Of a DNA stretch of 46,798 bases, positions 32,679-41,411 are shown in pieces. The translations under genes were made by a program, and so were the position numbers. Numbering within the stretch: the stretch's first letter is position 1; every line of letters begins with the position of its first letter. This stretch comes from an uncultured Phocaeicola sp. (GTDB taxonomy: Bacteria; Bacteroidota; Bacteroidia; Bacteroidales; Bacteroidaceae), in assembly GCA_948579315.1 (NCBI GenBank), contig CAPAOL010000028.1, positions 1-46,798 of the forward strand. Direction: 5' to 3'. A model generated the notes under the pieces. That model made no database searches. It was given only the letters and a program-made list of their open reading frames with translations, and was not told the origin of the DNA.

Positions 32679-32882
32679 ATGAAGGAATTAAAGCCAACAT
32701 GTGACCCCGATGGTGTCTATTCAGTCAAACGCACGTGTGCTGAACTGGGCGTAAGCTACAAGACACTCCGCAAGTATAGGGATAACGGCTACATCAAGCC
32801 TCTTAATCCCCAGAACCTTAGCCGTCCCAAATATTCCGGACAGTCAATCATTGAATGTTGGAACCTTCTCAAAACATTATGA
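32679..32882 (+). CDS. MerR/excisionase-type helix-turn-helix protein
   Basis: 67 residues: 'DGVYSVKRTCAELGVSYKTLRKYRDNGYIKPLNPQNLSRPKYSGQSI' is a compact winged helix with the 'Y...G.I.P' wing of the DUF3853/excisionase class. Its stop overlaps the start of the primase gene (ATGA), so the two are translationally coupled. Expected role: DNA binding in excision or replication control of the element. Confidence 0.75.
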   Translation: MKELKPTCDPDGVYSVKRTCAELGVSYKTLRKYRDNGYIKPLNPQNLSRPKYSGQSIIECWNLLKTL

Positions 32883-35800
32883 TAAGCGAATCCACCATCA
32901 ATAAAGTCAGGAACCTTGTCATAGAGGATATACTCAAACCCTACGTCAGACTTTCACGAAAAGGATCGACGTTGATGGGGCTTTGTCCTTTCCATTCGGA
33001 ACGGACAGGTTCGTTTGCGGTCACTCCCGGCAAGAACCTGTTCCACTGTTTCAGTTGCAACCGTGGCGGGGATGGCATCACTTTCATCATGGAAAAGGAG
33101 AACCTGACCTTTATGGAAGCTGTAACCTTTATCGCCAAGAACAACGGCATACCGATAGAATATTCAGATGAAGAACGTAGCGAAGAGGAATTGGCGGAAG
33201 CCAAACACAAGGAATCACTCCTGATTACCCTCGACCATCTTCAACGCTTCTTTGTGGAAAACCTTAGAGTGGCGATGACGGAGGAAAACCAAGCAGCCCG
33301 TGAGTATGCTTACGGCAGATGGTCGGAAGAGTTCTGTTCCATCGCAGGAATTGGTTTCGCTCCCAAGGATGGAAACACATTCATGGAGTATTGCCGAACA
33401 AAAGGGCTCAATGAGGAATTCCTTTTTGAACTTGGGATGTTGAAGCGCAATGAGGATGGCAGCATATATGCCATGTTCCGGCAACGCATCATGATTCCCA
33501 TCCGTAACAGATGGGGACGCATTATCGCTTATACAGCCAGATATATAGGGAACAACGAGAAAACCCCTAAATATATCAACTCTTCCACCAGCATCATTTA
33601 TTCCAAAGGTGAAACTCTGTTCGGTATTGACCGGGCAAGCCGACAACGGGATGCCGACTACTATATCATAGTGGAAGGCGCACCGGATGTGTTAAGGATG
33701 CAGTCCGTTGGTTTTGACAATACCGTAGCAGCTCTCGGTACAGCATGGACGGACAGCCAGTTTGACCAACTGAAAAAGTTCACTACCTCTCTTTGCTTCA
33801 TACCGGACTCGGACACCGCCGAAGGCAAACCTTACGGAGCTGGATTTGAAGCGGTCATGACAAACGGAGCTTCCGCAATAAAGAAGGGATTCCATGTGAC
33901 GGTCAGGGAACTGCCCTTTGCGGAACAAAACGGAAAGAACGATGCCGATAGCTACATCCATTGCAAAGAGGATTATTCGTCCCTGAAGGAAAAGCATTTT
34001 ATCGTATGGCTGGCACAAAAACGCTTCTGCATAGCCGGTTCTTTGATGGAAGAACGGAAATGCGTAGCTGAAATCGCCGACCTCTTGCGCTATGTAAAAG
34101 ATCAGTTGGTCTTTGACCAGTGTATTGAACAACTAGGCAAGTTGCACGGTAAAGTCAAGTTGTGGCGTGATGCCGTCACCCAAGCACGTGGCGAAGCGAG
34201 GAAAAAGCAGGGATATGGTTCGTCGATGAACGAAATGCAGCGTGAAGCGGAACTGCTACGCCAGTTCGGGCTGTTTGTCCGGGAAAACTGTTATTACGCC
34301 ATAGGCGAAAAAGACGAAGAACCGGCAAGGATTTCCAATTTCATCATGGAACCGCTGTTCCATATCGAGGATGAGAACAACGCCACCCGGATTTTCCGGA
34401 TGCGGAATATGTATGACGTGTGCCGTGTTATCGAGCTGAAAGAGTCGGAATTATGCTCTTTGAGCAACTTCCAGCAGAAAGTCGGGTCATTGGGCAACTA
34501 TGTGTGGCTGGCGAAGATTGACAAGCTCAACCGGGTCAAGGAATACCTATACTCTAAAACCGATACGGCAGAACGCATCCGTAAGTTGGGCTGGAACGCC
34601 TCCGAAGAGTTCTTTGCTTTCGGCAACGGTATATTATACGGTGGAACTTTCAAGAATGTCGATGACTTAGGAATCGTCCGTGGTGTCAACGGCAAGGCGT
34701 TTTACATTCCGGCGACTTCCAAGATTTATCTCCACAACCCGGAAATCTTTCAGTTTGAGCGGTTGATGGTTCATGAGAACCGCAACGGCGTAAAACTGTA
34801 TGATTTCGCATCAAGACTGATTGGGGTGTTCGGCGAGAACGCCTCTATCGCCTTATGTTATCTTCTTGCCACCCTGTTTCGTGACATCATATTCAGACGT
34901 ACCCGACATTTTCCCATCCTGAACCTTTTCGGCGAAAAAGGAACCGGAAAGACCACGCTTGCCACTTCATTGCAATCTTTCTTCTTACACGGAATTGACC
35001 CGCCAAACCTTGGTGTCACCTCTGTTCCTGCCATGAACGACCGGGTATCACAGGCGGTCAATACCTTGGTGGTACTGGATGAGTACAAGAACGACCTCGA
35101 CATCCGCAAAATCGCCTACCTCAAAGGTTTATGGGGAGGTGGCGGGCAGACGAAGAAGAGTACCAATACAGACGGAATGGCAGCGCAGACCATCGTCAGT
35201 ACCGGAGTTGCTTTATGCGGACAGGACAAGCCTACGCAAGATATGGCACTCTATACCCGTGTCATCTTCTTGGCTTTCTCCAAAACATCGTTCAACCAAG
35301 TGGAGAAAAGGAACTATGAAGATTTGGTTGCGCTCTGCAACATGGGGCTGACCCACTTGACCATTGAGATATTGAGCCATCGGGAACTGTTCGAGAAGAA
35401 TTTTCCGGAAATCTACTCCATCACCAAAAGGGAATTGGCCACAAAGTTTGAGAATGAGAGCATCCATGACCGTATTTTCGGAAACTGGGTCATTCCATTG
35501 GCTGCTTACCGTACTTTGGAAACAGTACTGGATGTCCCGTTCAGTTATGCCGATCTGTTTGAAACGGCGGTCAAAGGCATACGAAGCCAAAACGAATTAG
35601 CGCAAGAAAGTTCCGAAGTAGCCGACTTTTGGAGTATGCTGCAAGGATTCCAGACTTCAGGGAAATGTGTGGATAAGGCGCATTACCGCATCCGCTATAT
35701 GAAATCCTTCCGTCCAATCTCAGTCAAGGAAGATATTGAGTTCAAGGAGGCGCGTCCCATCCTCTATCTGAATATGGCGGCGGTGGCTTCTTTATTCAAT

Positions 35801-36157
35801 AGCCGGAACATGAACGCTACTGCCAACCGTTCTAACTGGTCTACTATTATGTCGTACCTGAAATCTCATTCGTCATTTCTTGGACTAAAGCAGGATAGGT
35901 TTACCATCTTGTTACCCAGCGGTCTGCCCGACTATTCATTTGAGATGGTTAACAATGAGCAGGTCAAGAAGGTCAAAGTAAACCGACCGAAGGCGTTATG
36001 TTTTGACTATCTGCAATTAAAGGAAGCGTTTGGATTGGAATTGGAAACGGAAATCATTTCCGACAAACAAGAAGTTATGGAAGATAATCTTACGGGGCAG
36101 GAACCGTCAAATGTACAGATACAGGGCTTTCCATCACAGCGAGATTTACCTTTATAG
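32879..36157 (+). CDS. CHC2-zinc-finger DNA primase with C-terminal ATPase domain
   Basis: About 1092 residues from ATG 32879, which overlaps the preceding stop; an in-frame ATG at 32855 is also possible. The N-terminal CHC2 finger is 'GLCPFHSERTGSFAVTPG' and 'LFHCFSCNRGGD' (C..H...C..C, about 40-70), as in DnaG. A TOPRIM domain at about 265-345 has 'YYIIVEGAPDVLRMQ' and the acidic 'FIPDSDTAEGKPYG'. An ATPase domain near 690 has Walker A 'LFGEKGTGKTTLATSL' and 'NTLVVLDEYKNDLD' as Walker B. This is a primase-helicase used for element replication, unlike chromosomal DnaG. The C-terminal 150 residues have no visible motif. Confidence 0.9.
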   Translation: MISESTINKVRNLVIEDILKPYVRLSRKGSTLMGLCPFHSERTGSFAVTPGKNLFHCFSCNRGGDGITFIMEKENLTFMEAVTFIAKNNGIPIEYSDEERSEEELAEAKHKESLLITLDHLQRFFVENLRVAMTEENQAAREYAYGRWSEEFCSIAGIGFAPKDGNTFMEYCRTKGLNEEFLFELGMLKRNEDGSIYAMFRQRIMIPIRNRWGRIIAYTARYIGNNEKTPKYINSSTSIIYSKGETLFGIDRASRQRDADYYIIVEGAPDVLRMQSVGFDNTVAALGTAWTDSQFDQLKKFTTSLCFIPDSDTAEGKPYGAGFEAVMTNGASAIKKGFHVTVRELPFAEQNGKNDADSYIHCKEDYSSLKEKHFIVWLAQKRFCIAGSLMEERKCVAEIADLLRYVKDQLVFDQCIEQLGKLHGKVKLWRDAVTQARGEARKKQGYGSSMNEMQREAELLRQFGLFVRENCYYAIGEKDEEPARISNFIMEPLFHIEDENNATRIFRMRNMYDVCRVIELKESELCSLSNFQQKVGSLGNYVWLAKIDKLNRVKEYLYSKTDTAERIRKLGWNASEEFFAFGNGILYGGTFKNVDDLGIVRGVNGKAFYIPATSKIYLHNPEIFQFERLMVHENRNGVKLYDFASRLIGVFGENASIALCYLLATLFRDIIFRRTRHFPILNLFGEKGTGKTTLATSLQSFFLHGIDPPNLGVTSVPAMNDRVSQAVNTLVVLDEYKNDLDIRKIAYLKGLWGGGGQTKKSTNTDGMAAQTIVSTGVALCGQDKPTQDMALYTRVIFLAFSKTSFNQVEKRNYEDLVALCNMGLTHLTIEILSHRELFEKNFPEIYSITKRELATKFENESIHDRIFGNWVIPLAAYRTLETVLDVPFSYADLFETAVKGIRSQNELAQESSEVADFWSMLQGFQTSGKCVDKAHYRIRYMKSFRPISVKEDIEFKEARPILYLNMAAVASLFNSRNMNATANRSNWSTIMSYLKSHSSFLGLKQDRFTILLPSGLPDYSFEMVNNEQVKKVKVNRPKALCFDYLQLKEAFGLELETEIISDKQEVMEDNLTGQEPSNVQIQGFPSQRDLPL

Positions 36158-36254
36158 CATTTAGAAATCATGAAAAATTAGACAAGGCAAAAGCAATAAT
36201 CGTATTTAAGAAGATATAACTTGTGTAAAACAAAGGAAAGCTCAACATATATGC

Positions 36255-36283
36255 TTGATTTTGTTGTTTCTTTTGTAATTTTG
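36255..36283 (+). promoter_or_regulatory. promoter of the AlbA_2 gene
   Basis: TTG near 36255, 18 bp, TAATTTTG at 36276-36283 (perfect TAnnTTTG). Transcription would begin near 36290, which supports the ATG at 36305 and excludes the upstream TTG at 36221. Confidence 0.55.
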
Positions 36284-36304
36284 CACTTAAATAGCACGGA
36301 ATCA

Positions 36305-37921
36305 ATGACAGAAGAACAATTTATAAAACTTTCCCAAAAAGGAGAAGGTACTCAAATCGAATATAAAACTTGTACAGAACAGGTCTCAGAATCTTTGTAC
36401 GAGACAGTATGCTCATTTTTGAATCATAGTGGAGGGCAAATCCTTGTTGGAGTAAAGGACGATGGAGAGATTATCGGTGTCAATCCGGACAAAGCGGAAA
36501 AACTTAAAGCAAATATCATTACTTCCATAAAGAATAAGGATTTGTTCATGCCTTGTCCATACTTTACTCCGGAAATAATGGAAGTCAATAATAAGACAGT
36601 CCTTCTTCTTGACATACCTTGCGGACAATATGTATATCGTTATAATGACAGGTTTTGGGACAGGAACGGAGATGCTGACATTGACGTGACAGACCATCCT
36701 GAATTATTACTATCCCTATTTGAGCGGAAGAATCCCCATTTGTTTGAAGAAAGGATTGTGAAGGACTTAACGATGGATAATCTCGACCATGAAACATTCC
36801 AATTTTGCCGCAACATACTCGCCGTGATTAAGCCGGGGCATCCCTGGTTGCAACTGACTGATGAAGAGATATTGGTTCATACTCATATAGCCAAGAAGAA
36901 TTCAATTTCCGGTGAACTCGAATTGAAATATGCCGCACTTATATTGTTTGGAAAAGAAGAAGCAATAGAAGACTTCATGCCACGCTATCGCTTTGAAGCC
37001 TTATTCCATATGTGTACCTATGAACAATATAACGATATGACGCAATTTCCCAATCGGTATGATGACCGAAGAACCATGCGTTGTAATCTTATCAAAGTGT
37101 ATGACCAGCTGACTCAATTTACAGAACGCTATCTTCCTGACAAATTCTATTTACCATCCGGTTCCACCAGGCGTGAGGATATTCGTTGGGATTTGTTCCG
37201 TGAAATAATCGCCAACTTATGCGTACATGCTGATTTCAGTACAGGGTACGCTTGCTTTTTCCATGTTTTCAAAGACCGGGTAGTTACCAAGAATCCTACC
37301 CGATTATCTCCTGAGAATCCTGAAGGCGAGCTTACATTACAGCAGTTGAACAACTATACAAAGAACCCTCTTCTTGTGCGCGTGTTCCATGAACTTTCAT
37401 GGGTAGAAGACATGGGGTCAGGCACTCGCAATATCTTACGCTATGCCCCTTTATATTATCCAGATTATAAGGTGGAAATTAATAACGGTTCGCAATTCAT
37501 TTTCTCTATCACATATATGGAAGCGACATCAAAGGAAGGAGAAAATGGCACCCAAACCGAGAAAATGGCACTCAAAATTGGAGAAAATGGCACCCAAACC
37601 GAGAAAATGGCACTCAAAATTGGAGAAAATGGCACCCAAACCGAGAAAATGGCACTCAAAAAATCTGATGAATTAAAAGATGATGAGTTGCAAATATCTT
37701 TGAATGACACCCATGAAAACAAAAAAGCTGTTATAAAAAAGCGCAAACGTCAACAAGGAATCATTAGTTTAATAAAGCAAGACCAGTTTATTACAGCAGA
37801 AGAGATAGCGGAAAAACTTGACGCCGGTTTAAGAACAATCCGTCGAGACCTTGAAGACTTAAAGGATTTAATTGAATATGAAGGGTCTGCGAAAGGAGGG
37901 CATTGGAAATTTTTGAAGTAA
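36305..37921 (+). CDS. AlbA_2 (Schlafen-like) ATP-binding regulator with C-terminal wHTH
   Basis: About 538 residues. The AlbA_2 domain at about 5-120 shows 'EGTQIEYKTCTEQVSESLYE', 'FLNHSGGQILVGVKDDGEIIGV' and 'PCGQYVYRYNDRFWDRNGDAD'. A central region has a divergent HATPase_c_4 feel ('REDIRWDLFREIIANLCVHADFS', 'NPTRLSPENPEGELT', 'DMGSGTRNILRYAP'). A low-complexity linker is built of three 14-residue repeats, and the last 60 residues are an HTH_11/DeoR-type winged helix ('FITAEEIAEKLDAGLRTIRRDLEDL'). The family is mostly annotated as putative transcriptional regulators; AlbA/Schlafen folds also occur in tRNA nucleases and defence proteins. It is between two element genes and ends at a terminator. 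Confidence 0.85.
   Translation: MTEEQFIKLSQKGEGTQIEYKTCTEQVSESLYETVCSFLNHSGGQILVGVKDDGEIIGVNPDKAEKLKANIITSIKNKDLFMPCPYFTPEIMEVNNKTVLLLDIPCGQYVYRYNDRFWDRNGDADIDVTDHPELLLSLFERKNPHLFEERIVKDLTMDNLDHETFQFCRNILAVIKPGHPWLQLTDEEILVHTHIAKKNSISGELELKYAALILFGKEEAIEDFMPRYRFEALFHMCTYEQYNDMTQFPNRYDDRRTMRCNLIKVYDQLTQFTERYLPDKFYLPSGSTRREDIRWDLFREIIANLCVHADFSTGYACFFHVFKDRVVTKNPTRLSPENPEGELTLQQLNNYTKNPLLVRVFHELSWVEDMGSGTRNILRYAPLYYPDYKVEINNGSQFIFSITYMEATSKEGENGTQTEKMALKIGENGTQTEKMALKIGENGTQTEKMALKKSDELKDDELQISLNDTHENKKAVIKKRKRQQGIISLIKQDQFITAEEIAEKLDAGLRTIRRDLEDLKDLIEYEGSAKGGHWKFLK
37538..37663 (+). repeat. three 42-bp in-frame tandem repeats
   Basis: Units at 37538-37579, 37580-37621 and 37622-37663 are almost identical and encode GENGTQTEKMALKI three times (the third ends in KK). 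Each unit is itself two half-repeats built on GAGAAAATGGCAC. Copy number can change by slippage without losing the frame. Confidence 0.95.
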
Positions 37922-37971
37922 TATTTCACATACAAGAATTTTCACCGTTGGGATTAACGGTTCTATAAATA

Positions 37972-37996
37972 CAAAAGGGGCGGTTAGCCCCTTTTG
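37972..37996. terminator. bidirectional terminator between the AlbA_2 and SLOG genes
   Basis: CAAAAGGGGC, loop GGTTA, GCCCCTTTTG: a perfect 10-bp stem with A on one side and T on the other. It serves the rightward AlbA_2 gene and overlaps the stop codon of the leftward SLOG gene. Confidence 0.85.
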
Positions 37997-38487
37997 CCGT
38001 AAATATTGACCACATTCATTTTCATCCTCTCGGCTTTCCTAACCGTATAAAACGTGCCGCCTTTGGGCTTGCCATCATAGTATGCAATCACACTGCAAGA
38101 ATGTGAAAGCATATAATCGTTCCGTCTAAGCAAACAACCACGGAAATAGTCCTTGCTTAATGTAACAACCTTATTCGCTTGGGAAAGTATTCGGTGATAC
38201 CGTTCCTGTTCAGAAGAAGTCCATCGGGAACTCTGTCCTGAAAACGGAACAACGGCAATCAACTGAATATCGGAAAACTTGTCTTTGAGCGACAATACGA
38301 CCTCTGCCGCCATCAGGTCAAACCCTAATGCCATGCCACAATAGAAACAAGTTATACCTGACTTGTAAGCAAGAGCCACAACTGTTGTCAACTGTGTCCT
38401 TACTTCCTCTTGTCGGATGAAGGGGATAATCCGATGACCTGTAAAGGTGATGGACTTTTCCTTTTCTAAATACAATACCTTTTCCAT
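37984..38487 (-). CDS. SLOG/DUF1273-family nucleotide-binding protein (YspA-like)
   Basis: 167 residues. 'KSITFTGHRIIPFIRQEEV' opens a Rossmann-type fold; 'ITCFYCGMALGFDLMAAEVVLSL' contains the phosphate-binding 'G.A.G.D...AE'; 'LIAVVPFSGQSSRW' and 'VIAYYDGKPKGGTFYTV' complete the SLOG pattern. SLOG proteins bind nucleotides or their derivatives, and some take part in bacterial conflict systems. The start codon overlaps the stop of the phosphoribosyltransferase gene (TGATG), so the two products are made together. Confidence 0.8.
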   Translation of the reverse strand: MEKVLYLEKEKSITFTGHRIIPFIRQEEVRTQLTTVVALAYKSGITCFYCGMALGFDLMAAEVVLSLKDKFSDIQLIAVVPFSGQSSRWTSSEQERYHRILSQANKVVTLSKDYFRGCLLRRNDYMLSHSCSVIAYYDGKPKGGTFYTVRKAERMKMNVVNIYGKRG

Positions 38488-39053
38488 CAGCTTCTTACTC
38501 TGTAATGGGTTCGTGCCAAGAAAATACCGCCAAGTACATTCGCTCCGAAACTTTCAAGCTGGCAGGCATAAAGGGCGTAACTCGTTCCACGAGTGATTAC
38601 ATCATCATACACCAAGACGGTCTTTCCGTCAAACCACTTCTCATCAAACTCCAAAATGCTGACCTTTCGGATTTCCTTTTCCGTCTTTCGGTGTTCATGG
38701 ATAGATAGCCGTTCACCACATACCTTCACGTGGTCATAACCGTTTATCGCTCCGGTCAGTTCACACACTCTTTCGCAAAATGCCTTGTATCGGATTTCAT
38801 TCTTCTTGTCCGTAGATGCCGGAACTGGAGAGAATACGATGTTTGTACACGCTCCACCATATCGTTCTTTCATACTCGATGCAGTCATTTGGGCTACTTT
38901 CTCGTAAGCCTTTCCATCCTTGAAGGCATAAACAAGGTCTCTGGCGGCTATTTCTTTCTCGCCCACATTCTGAATACGTTTAGGGAAATACTTGCAGAAC
39001 CAAACTTGGGGCTTGTCCAACTGCTTTTTGATGTTCTCGTCAATCTGTGCCAT
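38487..39053 (-). CDS. ComF-like phosphoribosyltransferase
   Basis: 188 residues. The PRPP-binding loop is 'KTVLVYDDVITRGTSYALYA' (about 143-162), as in type I phosphoribosyltransferases and ComF. 'NIVFSPVPASTDKKNEIRYKAF' matches the 'P.P....R...RGF' element. The N-terminal ComF zinc finger is missing. It is coupled to a SLOG protein, a pairing found on Bacteroides mobile elements; a joint role in nucleotide metabolism or signalling during transfer is inference. The upstream region 39054-40060 shows no credible gene. Confidence 0.8.
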   Translation of the reverse strand: MAQIDENIKKQLDKPQVWFCKYFPKRIQNVGEKEIAARDLVYAFKDGKAYEKVAQMTASSMKERYGGACTNIVFSPVPASTDKKNEIRYKAFCERVCELTGAINGYDHVKVCGERLSIHEHRKTEKEIRKVSILEFDEKWFDGKTVLVYDDVITRGTSYALYACQLESFGANVLGGIFLARTHYRVRS

Positions 39054-39437
39054 ACGCTTTGAATTATTTTCCCTTTTGTTTCAAGCTTTTCGGCTTGCCC
39101 AAGGGATATTTTTTGCTTTTCAAGCGCGTTGGCAGGCAATAAGGCAAATGAGGGAACGGTAAATACGCTCAACCCGTTTGAGGAAGATTTGCCATTCCCG
39201 GTTTGACGTTTGGCAATGCCGACAAAACCTTTGCAAAAGAATATCCGCAAAGGTAAGCCGGACAGAATCGTATGGGAAAGTGCCCCACTCCATAGTAGGA
39301 TGGTTGTAGGAACATTTGACCGAACTTTTGGATAAAATGACCGTAAGCCGAGATATGCAAGTACCGTAGCGAAGTCTCGATCCACCTGCATGTCTCAGCA
39401 GATGGTCTTTTTCATGTTCGGTCTAAAGCAGACTGTT

Positions 39438-39477
39438 ATTCTTGGCAAATAGCAACCCGTTGCCATGTGGCAAGAAT
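39438..39477. repeat. 40-bp compound dyad in the element's noncoding region
   Basis: ATTCTTGGCA and TGGCAAGAAT (one mismatch) flank a perfect GCAAC-CC-GTTGC core. No T run follows. It may be an oriT-type hairpin, a protein-binding dyad or part of an RNA. The surrounding stretch 39054-39600 has no gene that I would defend. Confidence 0.45.
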
Positions 39478-39608
39478 GTCTGTATGCCAGTATTTTCCAA
39501 ATATCATCTTACAGATACTCCTTCCATTGTATTGTTTCAACGAATGAATCCCCATATTACAGACTTATCCTTAGTGCATTTTCAAAATATAATATGCACA
39601 TATTTCAC

Positions 39609-39863
39609 GGTTGACAGCGTTGACAAAGCATAAAGTGCATGGTATCAACGACTTCATATAAAATTAATGTGTTGACAAACGTTGACAAACGTAGCCACTT
39701 TTTCCATTCCCCTTAAAATCCGGTGCCAAGTGTTGACAAAACCGGGTACATATATATTTTATTCTTTTATCAACTAAAAAGTATAATATATTGTATAACA
39801 ATTGCTTTCCAATCGCATTTTTACGACTGACAGGCTTTGGCTCCTTTGTCAACGCTGTCAACC
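39609..39863. repeat. iteron-like repeat cluster, candidate replication origin
   Basis: GTTGACA(AA) occurs directly at about 39610, 39619, 39671, 39681 and 39732, and inverted at about 39845-39863. The outer pairs form a perfect 20-bp inverted repeat (39609-39628 and 39844-39863). Spacings of about 52, 10 and 51 bp are close to whole helical turns. A very AT-rich stretch lies inside at about 39750-39810. The whole resembles an iteron origin or a multi-site operator. Confidence 0.55.
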
Positions 39864-40060
39864 CTCAAATATATATCCTTCTCATTCTCGCAAAAAACAT
39901 CGCTTGTTTTCACCCTCGCTTCCCTTGGTGATTCATTCCGCATAGTTGCCACTCCTACATATTCCCGACAAATCCACACAAATCATTGGTATTCCAATAT
40001 TTAACGTATTGCCAAATTACCTGTAAGGTTGTAACTTTCACGTCAAAACAATCTCAAATT

Positions 40061-40306
40061 ATGGGTTTACACACAATTTTAATGGGAATTATCCCGGATA
40101 GGCTCTACACGGTCAATGAAGCAGCTCGCTATCTTTGTGTCCATCGCTGCACCATTTATGCTTACATCAAGCATCAGGAAAAGCCCCTGCCTTTTGTCAG
40201 GCAACAAAGTAATATGCGGATTTTGTTTCAAGGTTGCGACTTGACAGCATATAAGGCGAGCGGTCTCCCAAAGAAGGGGCGAAAACGGAAAGGTGGCATA
40301 CAATAA
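40061..40306 (+). CDS. excisionase-like helix-turn-helix protein
   Basis: About 81 residues from ATG 40061; a later ATG at 40082 also fits. 'DRLYTVNEAARYLCVHRCTIYAYIKHQ' is a MerR/excisionase HTH of the helix_turn_helix_17 class, followed by 'FVRQQSNMRILFQGCDLTAYKASG' and a basic tail (KKGRKRKGG). Such small proteins set excision or transcription of Bacteroides mobile elements. It reads rightward towards the leftward DUF2958 operon and lies about 200 bp from the iteron cluster. Confidence 0.75.
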   Translation: MGLHTILMGIIPDRLYTVNEAARYLCVHRCTIYAYIKHQEKPLPFVRQQSNMRILFQGCDLTAYKASGLPKKGRKRKGGIQ

Positions 40307-40350
40307 TAATCAAGTCAGCCGTAGCACTATCACCACGACTGACTGATAAC

Positions 40351-40713
40351 TCATTCTTCAAATCTCGCCAAGAACCATTGAAGCCGATTGTCACTCAATA
40401 GTTTTAACGGAGTAGGCTGAAAGTTCGCTTGTTGCCGCACTTGGAGTTTACCGTAACCTTGCGCAGTAAGGTCAAGTTGCAACTCTGATAACTCATTGAG
40501 GGAAATATAGCCATACTCGTCCTCCATCAACCCGATGACGATACCGAAAAGAAGAGTGTCGTCCTTTTCGGTCTCTCCTTCAAGTATGAACCAACGTACT
40601 GAACCGATGGCGAATATCGCTATACAAACGGCTTCTTTTCCCTTGCCGTCTTGGGAATAAAGAGGAAAACCTTTCAAGGCATCCTCTAACTGGGGTGTCA
40701 ATAATCTGCACAT
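40351..40713 (-). CDS. DUF2958-family protein
   Basis: About 120 residues from the ATG at 40713. 'CRLLTPQLEDALKGFPLYSQDG', 'VRWFILEGETEKDDTLLFGIVIGLMEDEYGYISLNEL' and the distal 'FQPTPLKLL' follow the DUF2958 pattern, a small domain found on plasmids and integrative elements of Bacteroidota and Proteobacteria. No function is known. It is the last gene of a tightly packed leftward operon and starts one base after the preceding stop. Confidence 0.75.
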   Translation of the reverse strand: MCRLLTPQLEDALKGFPLYSQDGKGKEAVCIAIFAIGSVRWFILEGETEKDDTLLFGIVIGLMEDEYGYISLNELSELQLDLTAQGYGKLQVRQQANFQPTPLKLLSDNRLQWFLARFEE

Positions 40714-40714
40714 G

Positions 40715-40888
40715 TCAATCAAATTCTATTTCGTCCTCATAAACATCTATCTCTGCTCCGCTACTGAACTGCACGATATAGCCTCTTGCAGTCCTTCCTA
40801 CAATTGTACCTCTGTGGTAGCCACGCCACGGTTTAACCAATTCACATTGCCGTCCATATTCCGGAAAATCTGTCTCGTACATAATCAT
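40715..40888 (-). CDS. 57-residue mobile-element protein
   Basis: A short frame from ATG 40888 to TGA 40715: 'MIMYETDFPEYGRQCELVKP' then 'RGYHRGTIVGRTARGYIVQF'. The start overlaps the preceding stop (TAATG) and the end is one base from the next ATG, so coupling supports translation. 'GTIVGRTARGYIVQF' looks like a small SH3-like barrel. Function unknown. Confidence 0.6.
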   Translation of the reverse strand: MIMYETDFPEYGRQCELVKPWRGYHRGTIVGRTARGYIVQFSSGAEIDVYEDEIEFD

Positions 40889-41205
40889 TACATTTTGAGG
40901 TTAGTATATTCGGGGGCATAAATGAGGTTGTCCTCGGTCAGTCGGTCGTATGCCGCTGCTGCAAGCTGGGAAGCCCACTTGTTGCGCTCGTCATAACATC
41001 CTTTTTGATAGTTGATTGCCAACTGGCGTATAAAACCGATACAGACCTTGAACATCTGTTGCTGGAGATAGCGATGCGCTTTGGTCAGTTCTCTTCCGGT
41101 ACGCTCGGCAGAACACATCCGTCCGTTTACGAAGTTTGCAAATTCTTGGGCAAAAGCCTTGTCTTGTTCGGAAATTGTTTCCCCTGAAAATTCCTTATAA
41201 TCCAT
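40888..41205 (-). CDS. 105-residue mobile-element protein, function unknown
   Basis: 105 residues, mostly helical: 'ISEQDKAFAQEFANFVNGRM', 'LTKAHRYLQQQMFKVCIGFI' and 'RNKWASQLAAAAYDRLTED'. No known motif. It starts 11 bp after the 64-residue gene and its stop overlaps the next ATG, so it belongs to the DUF2958 mini-operon. Confidence 0.6.
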   Translation of the reverse strand: MDYKEFSGETISEQDKAFAQEFANFVNGRMCSAERTGRELTKAHRYLQQQMFKVCIGFIRQLAINYQKGCYDERNKWASQLAAAAYDRLTEDNLIYAPEYTNLKM

Positions 41206-41216
41206 ATTGATAAAAT

Positions 41217-41411
41217 TTAGAGGGTTGCTTGATGATAAATTTCAGGCTCAGATGACACATTGTAGATATAACTTCCACACTGTACCAACAGGCAGTCCTT
41301 TCCATAGAAGAAATGTTTCATGCCTCGAATACTTCCCGATTTGTGGAAATTAGGGAAACGGTTAATACCCACTCTCTTGCCTTGTTCGATTGTCATTCTT
41401 TTTACTCGCAT
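41217..41411 (-). CDS. 64-residue mobile-element protein
   Basis: 64 residues, basic with many Gly and aromatics: 'QGKRVGINRFPNFHKSGSIRG' and 'DCLLVQCGSYIYNVSSEPEIY'. I recall similar short proteins in Bacteroides conjugative elements, without known function. First gene of the leftward operon; its promoter should lie in 41412-41755. Confidence 0.6.
   Translation of the reverse strand: MRVKRMTIEQGKRVGINRFPNFHKSGSIRGMKHFFYGKDCLLVQCGSYIYNVSSEPEIYHQATL

Noticed and set aside
36221..36304. N-terminal extension of the AlbA_2 protein from a TTG
   Set aside because: The extension contains the promoter -7 box (TAATTTTG) and no ribosome site; the ATG at 36305 is preferred.
37538..37663. CRISPR-like repetition
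   Set aside because: The units are contiguous with no spacers, in frame, and encode a protein linker.
38948..39391. A leftward open frame of 147 codons overlapping the phosphoribosyltransferase start
   Set aside because: It overlaps a well-supported gene in another frame, shows no domain, and its composition looks like chance translation of noncoding DNA.
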